NCBI RefSeq assembly: GCF_003459245.1
Contig: NZ_QRVG01000001.1
Span: forward strand, 1 to 64,000
Reading direction: 5' to 3'
DNA: 64,000 bases
Source of the DNA: Collinsella sp. AF23-2
GTDB lineage: Bacteria; Actinomycetota; Coriobacteriia; Coriobacteriales; Coriobacteriaceae
Below the pieces are notes generated by a model. The model ran no database searches and had not been told where the DNA came from. It saw only the letters and a list, made by a program, of their open reading frames with translations. Position numbers and translations under genes: made by a program. This document shows, in pieces, positions 1 through 8,664 of this stretch (position 1 is the first letter of the stretch; every line of letters starts with the position of its first letter).

Positions 1-81
1 CTATCTTTTTAGTGCCCTCGGATTGGGTCATAGTGTCTGTCACCGTACACGGGCGAAGAGATCGTCAGCCGCCAATTCATC

Positions 82-1878
82 TTGGACGAAAACCCCGACG
101 CCATCATCGATATCATCGACGCCACCAACATCGAGCGTAACCTGTACCTGACGCTGCAGCTTATGGAGCTCGACCGCCCCATGGTCATCGCGCTCAACAT
201 GATGGACGAGGTGACGGCCAACGGCGGCGCCGTGGACGTCAACCTTCTCGAGAGCCTGTTGGGCGTGCCGGTTGTCCCCATTAGCGCTGCCCGTAACGAG
301 GGTATCGGCGAGCTGGTGGATCACGCCTTGCACGTGGCACGGTTCCGCGAGCGCCCCGGTCGCCTGGACTTCTGCGCGCCCGATGGCCCAGACGGCGGCG
401 CGCTGCATCGCTGCATTCACGGCATCGCCAACCTTATCGAGGACCATGCCGCGACGGCGCACATTCCCGTGCGTTTTGCGGCGACCAAGCTGGTTGAGGG
501 CGACGAGCTGGTAACCGAGGCGCTTCACCTGGACCGTAACGAGCTTGACGCCATCGAGCACATCATTACCCAGATGGAAGGCGAGGCCGGCACCGACCGT
601 CTATCTGCTCTGGCCGACATGCGCTTCGGCTTTATCGGCGACGTGTGTGGGCGCTGCGTCGTCAAGCCGCACGAGAGCCGCGAGCACGTGCGTTCCGTCA
701 AGATCGACCGCATCCTGACGGGTCGCTACACGGCCATTCCGGCGTTCCTGGTGATCATGGGTCTCGTCTTTTGGCTGACGTTTGGCGTGATCGGCGCGGC
801 GTTGCAGGGACTTATGGAGGACGGCATCGCTGCCATCATCGCCTCGGCTGATGCGGGCCTCAAGGCGTTCGGAACCAACGATGTGGTGCGCTCGCTGGCT
901 GTCGACGGCGTGCTTACGGGCGTGGGCAGCGTGCTGACCTTCCTGCCGATTATCGTCGTGCTCTTTTTGTTCCTCTCCATTCTGGAAGACTCGGGCTACA
1001 TGGCGCGCGTGGCCTTTGTCATGGATAAAGTGCTGCGTCGCTTTGGCCTGTCGGGCCGCAGCTTCGTGCCTATGCTCGTCGGTTTTGGCTGCACCGTGCC
1101 GGCTATCATGTCGACCCGTACGCTCCCATCCGAGCACGACCGCAAGATGACGGTCATGCTCACGCCGTTCATGAGCTGTTCGGCCAAGTTGCCGGTCTAC
1201 GGTCTGCTGTGCGGGGCGTTTTTCCCGCAGGCGACGGTTCCCGCCATGGTCTCGCTCTATCTGATTGGCATTGCGGTCGGTTGCATCGCGGCTTTGGTAC
1301 TCAACCGCACGGCATTTAAGGGCGACCCGGTGCCGTTTATCATGGAGCTTCCCAACTACCGCCTGCCGAGCATCAAGACGACGGTGATGCTGGCATGGGA
1401 TAAGGCCAAGGACTTCATCACCAAGGCCTTCACCATTATCTTTGCCGCTACGGTGGTCATTTGGTTCCTTCAGACGTTCGACATCCGCTTTAATGTGGTC
1501 GCCGATCAGTCGCAGAGTCTGCTTGCCGGTCTGGGCAGCATTATCGCTCCGCTGCTGGCGCCGCTCGGCTTCGGCGACTGGCGCGCCTCGACGGCGCTCG
1601 TCACCGGACTTATCGCCAAGGAGAGCGTCATTTCGACCCTCACGGTGCTTTTGGGCGCAACGTCGCCCGCGGTGCTGTCAACCATGTTTTCGCCGTTTAC
1701 CGCTTACGTGTTCCTGGTCTTTACGCTGCTGTACCCGCCCTGCGTAGCGGCAATCGGCGCCGTTAAGAGCGAGTTGGGCGCGCGCTATGCCGTGGCTGTA
1801 TTCGCGTTTCAGGTGACGGTCGCCTGGATCGTGGCGTTTGTCGTGCATTCGGCGGGCATATTGCTGGGGTTGGCTTAG
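82..1878 (+). CDS. feoB: FeoB ferrous iron transporter, N-terminally truncated
   Basis: C-terminal bulk of the ferrous-iron uptake GTPase of the cytoplasmic membrane. The G4 motif (ALNMMD) and a G5-like SAARNEG are present, followed by the helical spacer and the long hydrophobic transport domain with the Gate motif region (GFGCTVPAIMSTRTL). Recognisable FeoB sequence (LSPYTGEEIVSRQF) extends upstream of the TTG at 82 to about position 37. In-frame stops at 10-12 and 31-33 then end it, exactly where the G3 motif DxPG should be. The P-loop, G2 and G3 are therefore missing, and the GTPase should not function as it stands. No neighbouring feoA is visible. Either the gene is broken by a rearrangement, or the first 33 bases belong to another locus or contig join. 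Confidence 0.85.
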   Translation: MDENPDAIIDIIDATNIERNLYLTLQLMELDRPMVIALNMMDEVTANGGAVDVNLLESLLGVPVVPISAARNEGIGELVDHALHVARFRERPGRLDFCAPDGPDGGALHRCIHGIANLIEDHAATAHIPVRFAATKLVEGDELVTEALHLDRNELDAIEHIITQMEGEAGTDRLSALADMRFGFIGDVCGRCVVKPHESREHVRSVKIDRILTGRYTAIPAFLVIMGLVFWLTFGVIGAALQGLMEDGIAAIIASADAGLKAFGTNDVVRSLAVDGVLTGVGSVLTFLPIIVVLFLFLSILEDSGYMARVAFVMDKVLRRFGLSGRSFVPMLVGFGCTVPAIMSTRTLPSEHDRKMTVMLTPFMSCSAKLPVYGLLCGAFFPQATVPAMVSLYLIGIAVGCIAALVLNRTAFKGDPVPFIMELPNYRLPSIKTTVMLAWDKAKDFITKAFTIIFAATVVIWFLQTFDIRFNVVADQSQSLLAGLGSIIAPLLAPLGFGDWRASTALVTGLIAKESVISTLTVLLGATSPAVLSTMFSPFTAYVFLVFTLLYPPCVAAIGAVKSELGARYAVAVFAFQVTVAWIVAFVVHSAGILLGLA

Positions 1879-2192
1879 GGGCGCGTTGATGCTCCGCACT
1901 TTTGGGCGAGCAACAATTCAATAAATATGAGTCGAAATACCGACAATTGTTGAACTGCGGGGACTGTCCTACGCTGCAGATTGCCGTTCGCTGCCTATTT
2001 GCTGCCGTTTACGGATTCGTAAATACTTGCAATCGTCGGTCGATTTAACCGCATTACGCGATGCCGATGCGCATTTTGTGTGCCCCTTTCTACAATCACT
2101 TTGTGTCTATTGCCGAACATGTCTTCCGTTTCGCCTGTGTGGGGACGTGGGCTGCAATAGTCGTTTATAGAGGCTCATTGAGGAGGGAATTG
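1879..2192. other. Intergenic region upstream of the PTS gene, with palindromes
   Basis: No convincing gene. It holds an inverted repeat CAACAATT/AATTGTTG around 1910-1955, a GGGGACTGTCC motif at about 1960-1970, and a perfect palindrome TTTACG-GATT-CGTAAA at 2008-2023. The last could be an operator for the downstream PTS gene. No clear sigma-70 promoter was picked out. Confidence 0.4.
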
Positions 2193-3857
2193 ATGAAAGA
2201 AAAATTCCAATCGTTCGGAAAGGCAATGCTCGTTCCGATTACGCTCATTGCCATTTCCGGTCTCTTTTTGGGTATCGGTAGCGTTTTTACGACCGAACTG
2301 ACCCTTGTGTCCCTTGGCGTTAATTGGGACTGGTATGCCGCTTCGCCGCTCTTTACGTTCTTCTCGGTATTTAAGGGTCTCGGCGAGGTAATCATTGGAA
2401 ACCTCGGTGTTTTGTTTGCCGTCGGCTGCGCCTTCTCCTTGTCTCGCAAAGAGAAGGGCTGGGCTGCCTTTTCTGCCCTTGTCTGCTATCTCACCATGCT
2501 CAAGACGGTTGAGATTCTGCTTGGAGCAGCTGGCTTGGCTGCCGACAATACAACGGTGGAAGCTCTTCAGAAGGTTGGCCTTACGTCCATTCAGGCGAGT
2601 GAGCAGTCCGCACTCTACACTACCTCGCTCGGCTTTTTTGGCTACAGCTCTGGTGTCTTTGGCGGCATTATCGTGGGCTGCCTGGTCGCTTGGATCACCG
2701 GCCGTTTTTACAAGACCAAGCTTCCAACGGCGCTGGCGTTTTTTGCGGGCAGTCGAACGGTCCCCATTGTATCGTTGGTTGCCGGTGGCGTCCTGGGCGG
2801 CATCATGTACTTCGTCTGGCCCGTCATCGGTGGATGCTTTTCGGGTATTGCGACGTTCGTGAAAGGCTCCGGTCTGGTCGGTACGTTTGTCTATCGCTGG
2901 GTGCTCGAGAGCCTTGTGCCGTTTGGCTTGCATCCGCTGCTCGAGACGCCCATGTATTGGACTGAGCTTGGTGGCTCCATGGTCGTCGATGGAACGCGCG
3001 TGGTGGGCAATAGCGCTATTCAGCTTGCACAGCTCGCTTCTCCCAGCAGCGACAAGCTCTTGGTTAGGGCCTTCATGGCTGGCTATGGCATTAACGATTA
3101 CGCGTTGTTCCCGGGCATCGCCCTTGCTATGTGGTCTTGTGCCAAGCCCCAGAACCGCAAGAAGGTTGCTGGCCTTTTAATCCCCACAGTGATTTCGACT
3201 GTTTTCTTTGGCGTTACGGAGCCTATTCTCTTTACGTTCCTGTTTGCCGCTCCCTGGCTCTACTTTGGCGTTTACGCTCCGCTTTCCGGACTGGGTGAAG
3301 TTCTCTCGGAGGCAATGGGCGTTTCGGTGTACCAGGGAAATATCAAGGACCTGATCCCATTTTTATTCCGCCCCGAGAAGCTTAATCTGCTTCCGTACCT
3401 TATTCTGCTCCCCGCCTTTTTCCTGGCAGCTTTCTTCCTCTTCCGGTTCTTTATTACTAAGTTCGATATCAAGACGCCCGGTCGAGATGATGGTGACGAT
3501 ATTGAGTTGATCAACAGCAGAGCTGAGTTCGAGGCAAAGGCCGCTGAGGCAAAGGGCGAGTCTGGTAGCACTCCCGAGAAGGCAGTCCAGGGCCGTGCGA
3601 CCAAGGACAGCGCGCTTGCTGTTGGCATTGTCGAAGCGCTTGGTGGAGCCGACAACATTGATGATCTTGACAACTGCATCTCACGTCTTCGCGTGATTGT
3701 CAAGGATGGTTCTAAGGTTGCAGACGACGAGGTGTTCACCAAGAATCTTGAAGCTATGGGCGTTATCCGCCTGAGCGACAAGGCAATCCAGGTCATTTAC
3801 GGTCCTCGTGTCGGCGAAGTCGCTTCTGAGGTGCACGAAGTTCTCGGTGACGAGTAA
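2193..3857 (+). CDS. PTS EIICB, alpha-glucoside/glucose family
   Basis: Sugar phosphotransferase permease of 554 residues. An N-terminal EIIC membrane domain of the glucose/maltose type covers about residues 1-430 and contains the GVTEPI loop. A charged linker leads to a C-terminal EIIB domain (about 475-554) with the phosphorylated cysteine in DLDNCISRLR. There is no EIIA domain, so it must borrow one encoded elsewhere. Start chosen at ATG 2193 behind GAGGAGGG; the open frame upstream to 2061 is not conserved-looking. It converges on an RpiR regulator that is divergent from a GH4 phospho-glycosidase, so the likely substrate is an alpha-glucoside such as maltose or a sucrose isomer, delivered as the 6-phosphate. 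The exact sugar is inference. Confidence 0.88.
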   Translation: MKEKFQSFGKAMLVPITLIAISGLFLGIGSVFTTELTLVSLGVNWDWYAASPLFTFFSVFKGLGEVIIGNLGVLFAVGCAFSLSRKEKGWAAFSALVCYLTMLKTVEILLGAAGLAADNTTVEALQKVGLTSIQASEQSALYTTSLGFFGYSSGVFGGIIVGCLVAWITGRFYKTKLPTALAFFAGSRTVPIVSLVAGGVLGGIMYFVWPVIGGCFSGIATFVKGSGLVGTFVYRWVLESLVPFGLHPLLETPMYWTELGGSMVVDGTRVVGNSAIQLAQLASPSSDKLLVRAFMAGYGINDYALFPGIALAMWSCAKPQNRKKVAGLLIPTVISTVFFGVTEPILFTFLFAAPWLYFGVYAPLSGLGEVLSEAMGVSVYQGNIKDLIPFLFRPEKLNLLPYLILLPAFFLAAFFLFRFFITKFDIKTPGRDDGDDIELINSRAEFEAKAAEAKGESGSTPEKAVQGRATKDSALAVGIVEALGGADNIDDLDNCISRLRVIVKDGSKVADDEVFTKNLEAMGVIRLSDKAIQVIYGPRVGEVASEVHEVLGDE

Positions 3858-3895
3858 AACGCGCAAGTGGCTTTCAATTGCATAGCGCAATTCCA

Positions 3896-3937
3896 GGGCT
3901 TGGCTTCCTATCGCATGATTTAGGGGGCCAAGCCTTC
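3896..3937. terminator. Bidirectional terminator between the PTS gene and rpiR
   Basis: Inverted repeat AGGGCTTGGC/GCCAAGCCTT around a 22-base loop, followed by a T-rich run (TTCTTGTTTT). It lies between convergent genes and overlaps the last codons of rpiR. Confidence 0.55.
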
Positions 3938-4672
3938 TTGTTTTAGATTGTCAAGGCAGATACTCAATAGTTCTTCGAATGCAAGAATACAACTTCCGGT
4001 AAAGCAGTTAGGCTTAACGTTCTTAAGATCCATTGGGTGATCGTCATGTATCGTAAAGATCGCGTCTGCCGTCTTGGCGAGCTCGCTGTCTTCGTTGCCG
4101 GTAAACGCGAGGGTCGTAATGCCCGCGTCGTGGCATGCCCTTGCGGTTTCCAGGATGGCTTCTGTCTGACCCGATTTGGATATGAGCATCATGCAGCTGA
4201 GCGTATTTCGGTTGGATTCGACAAACTGATCGGTTTCTAGGAAGTCCTGTATGACGGCCAAAAAGCCAAGTCCAACGAGCTTGGTCGCCATGTACTGCGC
4301 AACGATGCGTGAGAAGCCCTCTCCGTTTACTCCGATCATTCTGTTGCGATGCAGGGCGGCGATGAATACGTCTACATCTCCGGTGTGGCATACGAAGTGG
4401 ACGCTACTGTCTTTGAGTGATTGATTCATTTCGCGGGAGACATGCTGAAGGTGCTTGAGGTCGTACATCATTTCGCGGTAGCCACGGTAGCCGAGCTTTT
4501 TCGAAAGCCTGATGACTGTCGTCATGCTGGTAAAGCATGCCATGGCGACGGGTTTTATGCCAATATCATCGAGGGTGTCGATATTGTTGAGTAGGTATTC
4601 GAGTACGCTTTGCTCGGTTTCGGATAGCTTTGCGGCTGAGTAGAGCTTGGAAATCTGCTTTTTATCAACCAT
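3920..4672 (-). CDS. RpiR-family transcriptional regulator
   Basis: 250-residue sugar-phosphate-sensing repressor/activator. The N-terminal RpiR helix-turn-helix (about residues 1-75) contains SMTTVIRLSKKLGYRGY. The C-terminal SIS domain (about 110-235) carries a sugar-phosphate loop ending in SKSGQTEAI. Start chosen at ATG 4672 with GGAAGGAAG upstream; longer frames upstream have no conserved sequence. It is divergent from the GH4 gene and convergent with the PTS gene, so it most likely controls both in response to the phosphorylated sugar. Confidence 0.85.
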   Translation of the reverse strand: MVDKKQISKLYSAAKLSETEQSVLEYLLNNIDTLDDIGIKPVAMACFTSMTTVIRLSKKLGYRGYREMMYDLKHLQHVSREMNQSLKDSSVHFVCHTGDVDVFIAALHRNRMIGVNGEGFSRIVAQYMATKLVGLGFLAVIQDFLETDQFVESNRNTLSCMMLISKSGQTEAILETARACHDAGITTLAFTGNEDSELAKTADAIFTIHDDHPMDLKNVKPNCFTGSCILAFEELLSICLDNLKQEGLAP

Positions 4673-4682
4673 CGGTGCTTCC

Positions 4683-4769
4683 TTCCCGCCGGACGTGTGT
4701 GGCCGCTTCCGTTGCGTAAATAATAACTCCTTGGGGAATTCCTTTCCCGCCTTGCAGCCGGGGCGGGAA
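4683..4769. promoter_or_regulatory. Putative RpiR operator region
   Basis: The divergent rpiR/GH4 intergenic region has three TTCCCGCC half-sites: one at 4683-4690 and an inverted pair TTCCCGCC/GGCGGGAA at 4744-4769 with a 10-base spacer. The position suits autoregulation plus GH4 control. Assignment to RpiR is inference from location only. Confidence 0.4.
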
Positions 4770-4847
4770 GCGGCCCTCCATGCTGGATACAATATCCATA
4801 CACAGGCGAACCATGCAATATTGAATGTGCTAATTGGGGGTTTCGAT

Positions 4848-6221
4848 ATGAAACTTACGGTCATAGGGGGCGGTGGCGTCCGCTCCATGTTTTTGGCAAA
4901 GAGCATAGCCCAGCAGGCGTCATCGCTTGGAATCGACGAGCTTGTGTTTATGGACAATGATCCCGAGAAGCTGCGCATCTACGGTGGCCTTGCCGCCCAT
5001 GTCTCGGGCATGCTTTGCCCCACGCTTAATTTTTCACTGACGGGCGATGCGGTCGAGGCCGTTAAGGACGCCGATTACGTGATCACGACGATTCGCGTCG
5101 GTGGGGACCATATGCGCGTTCGCGATGAGCGCATTGCTCTTTCACATGGGGTTCTTGGCCAAGAGACGACTGGCGCAGCCGGCGTGTCTTTTGCCATGCG
5201 CTCCGTCCCTGCGCTTGCTTCGTATTGCGAGTTAATCAAGAAGTACGCAAAGCCGGGCGTCAAGGTGTTTAACTTTACTAATCCCGCTGGCGTCGTATCT
5301 CAGGCCCTACGCGATATGGGCTATGATTTTACTTATGGCATTTGCGATGCCCCCTCGGGCATGTTGCATCAGTTTGCCGAGTATAAAGGCGTTGATCCCG
5401 CATCGGTTCAGGGCGAGTGCTATGGACTCAACCACCTCTCGTTCTTCCGCAATGTGACGGTTGACGGCGAGGACATCATGCCCGACTTGATCCACGACGA
5501 CGGGGCATATGCTCATACAGATCTTAGGTTCTTCGAGAAGGACCTCGTCCTAAATCGCGGATGCGTGCCAAATGAGTACCTATACTATTTCTACTATCGC
5601 GAGCGCGCCGTTGCCAACGTTCTCTCTTCGCCCCAGACGCGCGGCGAACTCATCGAAGAAATTAATCGAGAAATGACGAGCGAGCTTGCATCTATCGATA
5701 TTGAGAACGACTTCGAAAAAGGCCTCGCGTGCTTTGAGAAGTGGTACGGAATGCGCGAAAACAACTACATGGCGGCCGAGACGGGTATTCACCGCGACAA
5801 GCCGTGGACGTTTGACGTGTACGGCAAAGATGCTGGTGGATACGCGGGTGTCGCGCTCCGTTTCATGGATATTGCTCGCTCTGGCAAGACGCAGCAGATG
5901 ATCCTGTGCACCCCCAACAATGGTGCCATCCCCGGCCTTCTCGATACAGATGTCATTGAGTCAACGTGCGATATCTCCACCGATGGCTGCGTACCGCATC
6001 GCGTCGAAGCCGATTCTGTGCCTGCGGGAAACCTCGAATTGATTCGTCGCGTCAAGTACTACGAGCGCACCGTGGCGCGTGGCATCGTTAACCGATCGAA
6101 GCGCGACATTGTCGAGAGCCTCGCGATGCACCCGCTCGTTAATTCGTACTCCTTGGCGAAAGATATCGCCGCGCAGTACTTTGAGCTTAACCGCGACTAC
6201 ATCGACGGCTGGACAGACTAG
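4848..6221 (+). CDS. GH4 family 6-phospho-alpha-glucosidase
   Basis: 457-residue NAD- and metal-dependent glycosidase of family GH4, which cleaves phosphorylated disaccharides in the cytoplasm by a redox mechanism. The N-terminal dinucleotide fold starts MKLTVIGGGGVRS. The metal-binding cysteine lies in GICDAPSG and the metal histidine in GLNHLSFF; TTIRVGG and NFTNPAG are also typical. Start ATG 4848 follows GGGGG. An upstream in-frame extension to 4647 overlaps the divergent rpiR and is not used. Its partner is the PTS EIICB at 2193. Alpha versus beta or galactoside specificity cannot be settled by eye. Confidence 0.85.
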   Translation: MKLTVIGGGGVRSMFLAKSIAQQASSLGIDELVFMDNDPEKLRIYGGLAAHVSGMLCPTLNFSLTGDAVEAVKDADYVITTIRVGGDHMRVRDERIALSHGVLGQETTGAAGVSFAMRSVPALASYCELIKKYAKPGVKVFNFTNPAGVVSQALRDMGYDFTYGICDAPSGMLHQFAEYKGVDPASVQGECYGLNHLSFFRNVTVDGEDIMPDLIHDDGAYAHTDLRFFEKDLVLNRGCVPNEYLYYFYYRERAVANVLSSPQTRGELIEEINREMTSELASIDIENDFEKGLACFEKWYGMRENNYMAAETGIHRDKPWTFDVYGKDAGGYAGVALRFMDIARSGKTQQMILCTPNNGAIPGLLDTDVIESTCDISTDGCVPHRVEADSVPAGNLELIRRVKYYERTVARGIVNRSKRDIVESLAMHPLVNSYSLAKDIAAQYFELNRDYIDGWTD

Positions 6222-6250
6222 TCTGGACGTTAAAACTAGAAATTATGGAT

Positions 6251-6286
6251 GGGCGGACCGGCGTTTATATTGGCGCCCGTTCGCCC
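6251..6286 (+). terminator. Hairpin after the GH4 gene
   Basis: Thirteen-base stem beginning GGGCGGACCGGCG and closing CGCCCGTTCGCCC (11 of 13 paired), with a short A/T-rich loop. There is no U tract, so this may be a processing or Rho-related structure rather than a true intrinsic terminator. Confidence 0.35.
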
Positions 6287-6311
6287 TGCCTAGTAAGAAA
6301 ACGGGTATAGA

Positions 6312-7139
6312 GTGAACTTGCGAGAGAACTTCAATGTCTTTCTGGAATCGGGCGATCGGGCGAAGGGATGCCGGAGTGGCTGTACGATGGCGTTATATAT
6401 CCCCTTGTTTGTTATGAGCGCGCTTCAAATTGGTGTATCAAACGTTGCAACTGAGCTCGCCTATATCAATCCGTCCATTACGCTTATTTGCACTGTGGTC
6501 GCGGCCTTTTTAAACCTGCTTCTATCGAATGTGGCTTTTTCATTATTTGCCGTCGACCGGTCCAAAGAGACGGTGCAACCTGCTCGAACCCCTCCGGTTT
6601 ATCTCTTGGCCTCGACGGTTCCCCTCCAGATTTCTGGGGCGCTGCTAATTTATTTGGTTCACTTGATTTTATCGGCAATTGTAGTCTTTGCCTCGCTTGC
6701 GAGTAGCCAGCTCGGGGTGTTGTGCTCGCTTGTGGTGGCAGTAATCGTGACGCTTCTTTCCGCGTCGTTCGTATTCGTGTTAATTGAAGATGCGGACGTG
6801 GAGCAGAGGGGACTACGAGGCATTCGGTTTGCACCACGCTACATCATGCGTTCGGTCACGGTGCTTCGTTCCTCCTGCAGGGAAATCGCGCGTCCCGCAA
6901 CGCTGCTGGTGGCATGGAACCTGGTTGCAAGTTGCGCTATCCAGGTTCTTGTTGGATGGGTAGTTTCGAGTGCGGCGCTGCCGTCGGCACTTTCAGTGAC
7001 GGCGCTTGTACATGAGGGACTTTATTATGGGGCGTTTGCTTATATGCTGCTTTTGCTAGTTCATTGTGCGGTTGCGAGTTGGCTTGAAATTGACGTGCTC
7101 ATGGGGGTGTCCTTGTGCGTATCCGAGCAGGCGCGATAG
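6312..7139 (+). CDS. Hypothetical polytopic membrane protein
   Basis: 275 residues with about six hydrophobic segments (roughly residues 26-50, 55-78, 98-125, 130-155, 195-225, 230-260) and short charged loops. I do not recognise the family. The size and segment pattern resemble the small accessory membrane proteins found in sugar loci (DUF624-like), but no diagnostic motif was seen. The start is uncertain: GTG 6312 has a weak ribosome site, while ATG 6387 (MALYIPLF) has CCGGAG upstream and begins at the first membrane segment. It is the third gene downstream of the GH4 locus and could be co-expressed with it. Confidence 0.55.
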   Translation: MNLRENFNVFLESGDRAKGCRSGCTMALYIPLFVMSALQIGVSNVATELAYINPSITLICTVVAAFLNLLLSNVAFSLFAVDRSKETVQPARTPPVYLLASTVPLQISGALLIYLVHLILSAIVVFASLASSQLGVLCSLVVAVIVTLLSASFVFVLIEDADVEQRGLRGIRFAPRYIMRSVTVLRSSCREIARPATLLVAWNLVASCAIQVLVGWVVSSAALPSALSVTALVHEGLYYGAFAYMLLLLVHCAVASWLEIDVLMGVSLCVSEQAR

Positions 7140-7268
7140 CCCGAAGATGAAGCCGCGTTTTCGACACTGAGTTTCTGCGTACCTTGCTTTCTAAGCAGAA
7201 TTGGCACGCCATCTGTTAACGATCGTTTTCCAAGAATTCTTTTGTTGCTCATTTTATAGACTTCTCAT

Positions 7269-7277
7269 TGCTATAAT
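7269..7277 (+). promoter_or_regulatory. Extended -10 promoter of the MFS gene
   Basis: TGCTATAAT is a perfect extended -10 element (TGnTATAAT) about 38 bases before the MFS start codon. No good -35 is seen, which is usual for extended -10 promoters. Confidence 0.6.
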
Positions 7278-7314
7278 CGCCCACCGCTCTAGATGATCGG
7301 AGAGGTTTTCCTAT

Positions 7315-8511
7315 ATGGCTCAAACAAAGCAAGGTGGTATCACGCTCGGGCAGTGGCTCCCGCTTATCGGGCTCACCTGCTGCGCGTTCGTGTTCAACAC
7401 GTCGGAGTTTATGCCCATCGGCCTGCTAACCGACATCGCCACGTCGTTTTCGCTCACCGAGGCCCAGGCGGGCATCATGATCTCGGTTTATGCCTGGGGC
7501 GTCATGCTGCTGTCGCTGCCGCTCATGGTGTTTGCCTCGCGTTTTGAATTCAAACGGATGCTGCTCGGCGTGCTCGCCGTGTTTTCTCTGGGTCAGTTCC
7601 TGTCCGCTGTGGCACCGACATATCCCATCCTGGTCTGTGCGCGCCTGGTGGTCGCTTGCGCACATGCCGTGTTCTGGTCGGTCGCCTCGATTATGGCCTC
7701 GCGCCTGGTCGACAGTCGCCACGGGGCGCTCGCCATTAGCATGATCGCCACGGGCTCGTCCATCGCGCAGATCTTTGGCCTGCCGATCGGCCGCGCCATC
7801 GGACTGGCCGTGGGCTGGCGCATGACATTCGCCGCGGTCGGGGCCCTCTCGGCTGTCGCGGTTGTCTACCAGGCCGCGGTGTTCCCGGCCATGCCGGCGG
7901 GCGAGCGCTTTACCGTCAAACAGCTGCCCGAGCTGCTCAAGAACCCGTTCCTGATTGCGCTCTACGCGGTCACGGTCTTTATGGCGACCGGCTATTATGC
8001 GGGTTACAGCTATATCGAGCCGTTCCTGGCGCAGGTCGCGCACGTCGACGCAAGCGCTATTACCATGACGCTGACGGCGTTTGGCTGCTCTGGTCTGCTC
8101 GGAAGCTGGCTGTTTGGCCGCCTGTTCGATGGGCATCGCTTCCCGTTCTTGGCTATCACGCTCTCCGGCGTGCCGGTGGCTCTGCTGCTCGTGGGTCCGG
8201 TCGCATCGTCGCTCGTAGCAGTGCTTGCCGTCTGCGCGCTATGGGGCTGCTGCTCCACGGCCTTTAACGTTGCGTTCCAGGCCGAGCTCATCAAGTACAC
8301 GCCGGCGGATTCGTCGGCCGTCGCCATGTCGATCTTCTCGGGCCTGTTTAACCTCGGTATCGGCACGGGCACCGCAATCGGCGGCGCCGTGGTTTCGGGT
8401 CCCGGTATCGCTTGGATTGGCTTTGCGGGCGGGGCGATTACCGTCGTGGGCGTCATCCTTGCCATCACCGTACTGTTCCCAGCCATACGCCGCGCAAAGC
8501 CCGTCGCCTAA
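7315..8511 (+). CDS. MFS transporter, sugar-efflux (SotB/AraJ-like)
   Basis: 398-residue major facilitator of the DHA1 type with 12 predicted membrane spans. The N-terminal signature FVFNTSEFMPIGLLTDIA matches the SotB/YdeA sugar-efflux group, and the loop 2-3 region (SRFEFKRMLLG) is in place. ATG 7315 follows GGAGAGG. It probably exports sugars or small drugs from the cytoplasm; the actual substrate cannot be read from sequence. Transcribed alone from its own promoter. Confidence 0.8.
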   Translation: MAQTKQGGITLGQWLPLIGLTCCAFVFNTSEFMPIGLLTDIATSFSLTEAQAGIMISVYAWGVMLLSLPLMVFASRFEFKRMLLGVLAVFSLGQFLSAVAPTYPILVCARLVVACAHAVFWSVASIMASRLVDSRHGALAISMIATGSSIAQIFGLPIGRAIGLAVGWRMTFAAVGALSAVAVVYQAAVFPAMPAGERFTVKQLPELLKNPFLIALYAVTVFMATGYYAGYSYIEPFLAQVAHVDASAITMTLTAFGCSGLLGSWLFGRLFDGHRFPFLAITLSGVPVALLLVGPVASSLVAVLAVCALWGCCSTAFNVAFQAELIKYTPADSSAVAMSIFSGLFNLGIGTGTAIGGAVVSGPGIAWIGFAGGAITVVGVILAITVLFPAIRRAKPVA

Positions 8512-8529
8512 TCACGTCCCCTCATCAGC

Positions 8530-8590
8530 TGCGGTGGAATAGCTCCTGTTTAAGGCCTCTGAAGGCCCAAGCAGGAATTATTTCACCGCA
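8530..8590. repeat. Long imperfect inverted repeat
   Basis: Arms of about 28 bases run from TGCGGTGGAAT through AGGCCT and return through AGGCC to ATTTCACCGCA, with several mismatches. It lies between the MFS and GH13 genes. It may end transcription of the MFS gene or be a dispersed palindromic repeat; there is no T tract. Confidence 0.5.
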
Positions 8591-8664
8591 ACTTATTTTG
8601 GGGGAGAGGATACAAGCCGGGCATACAATGGATATCGTTGTGTTGAGCTTACCGGGAGGTTGCT

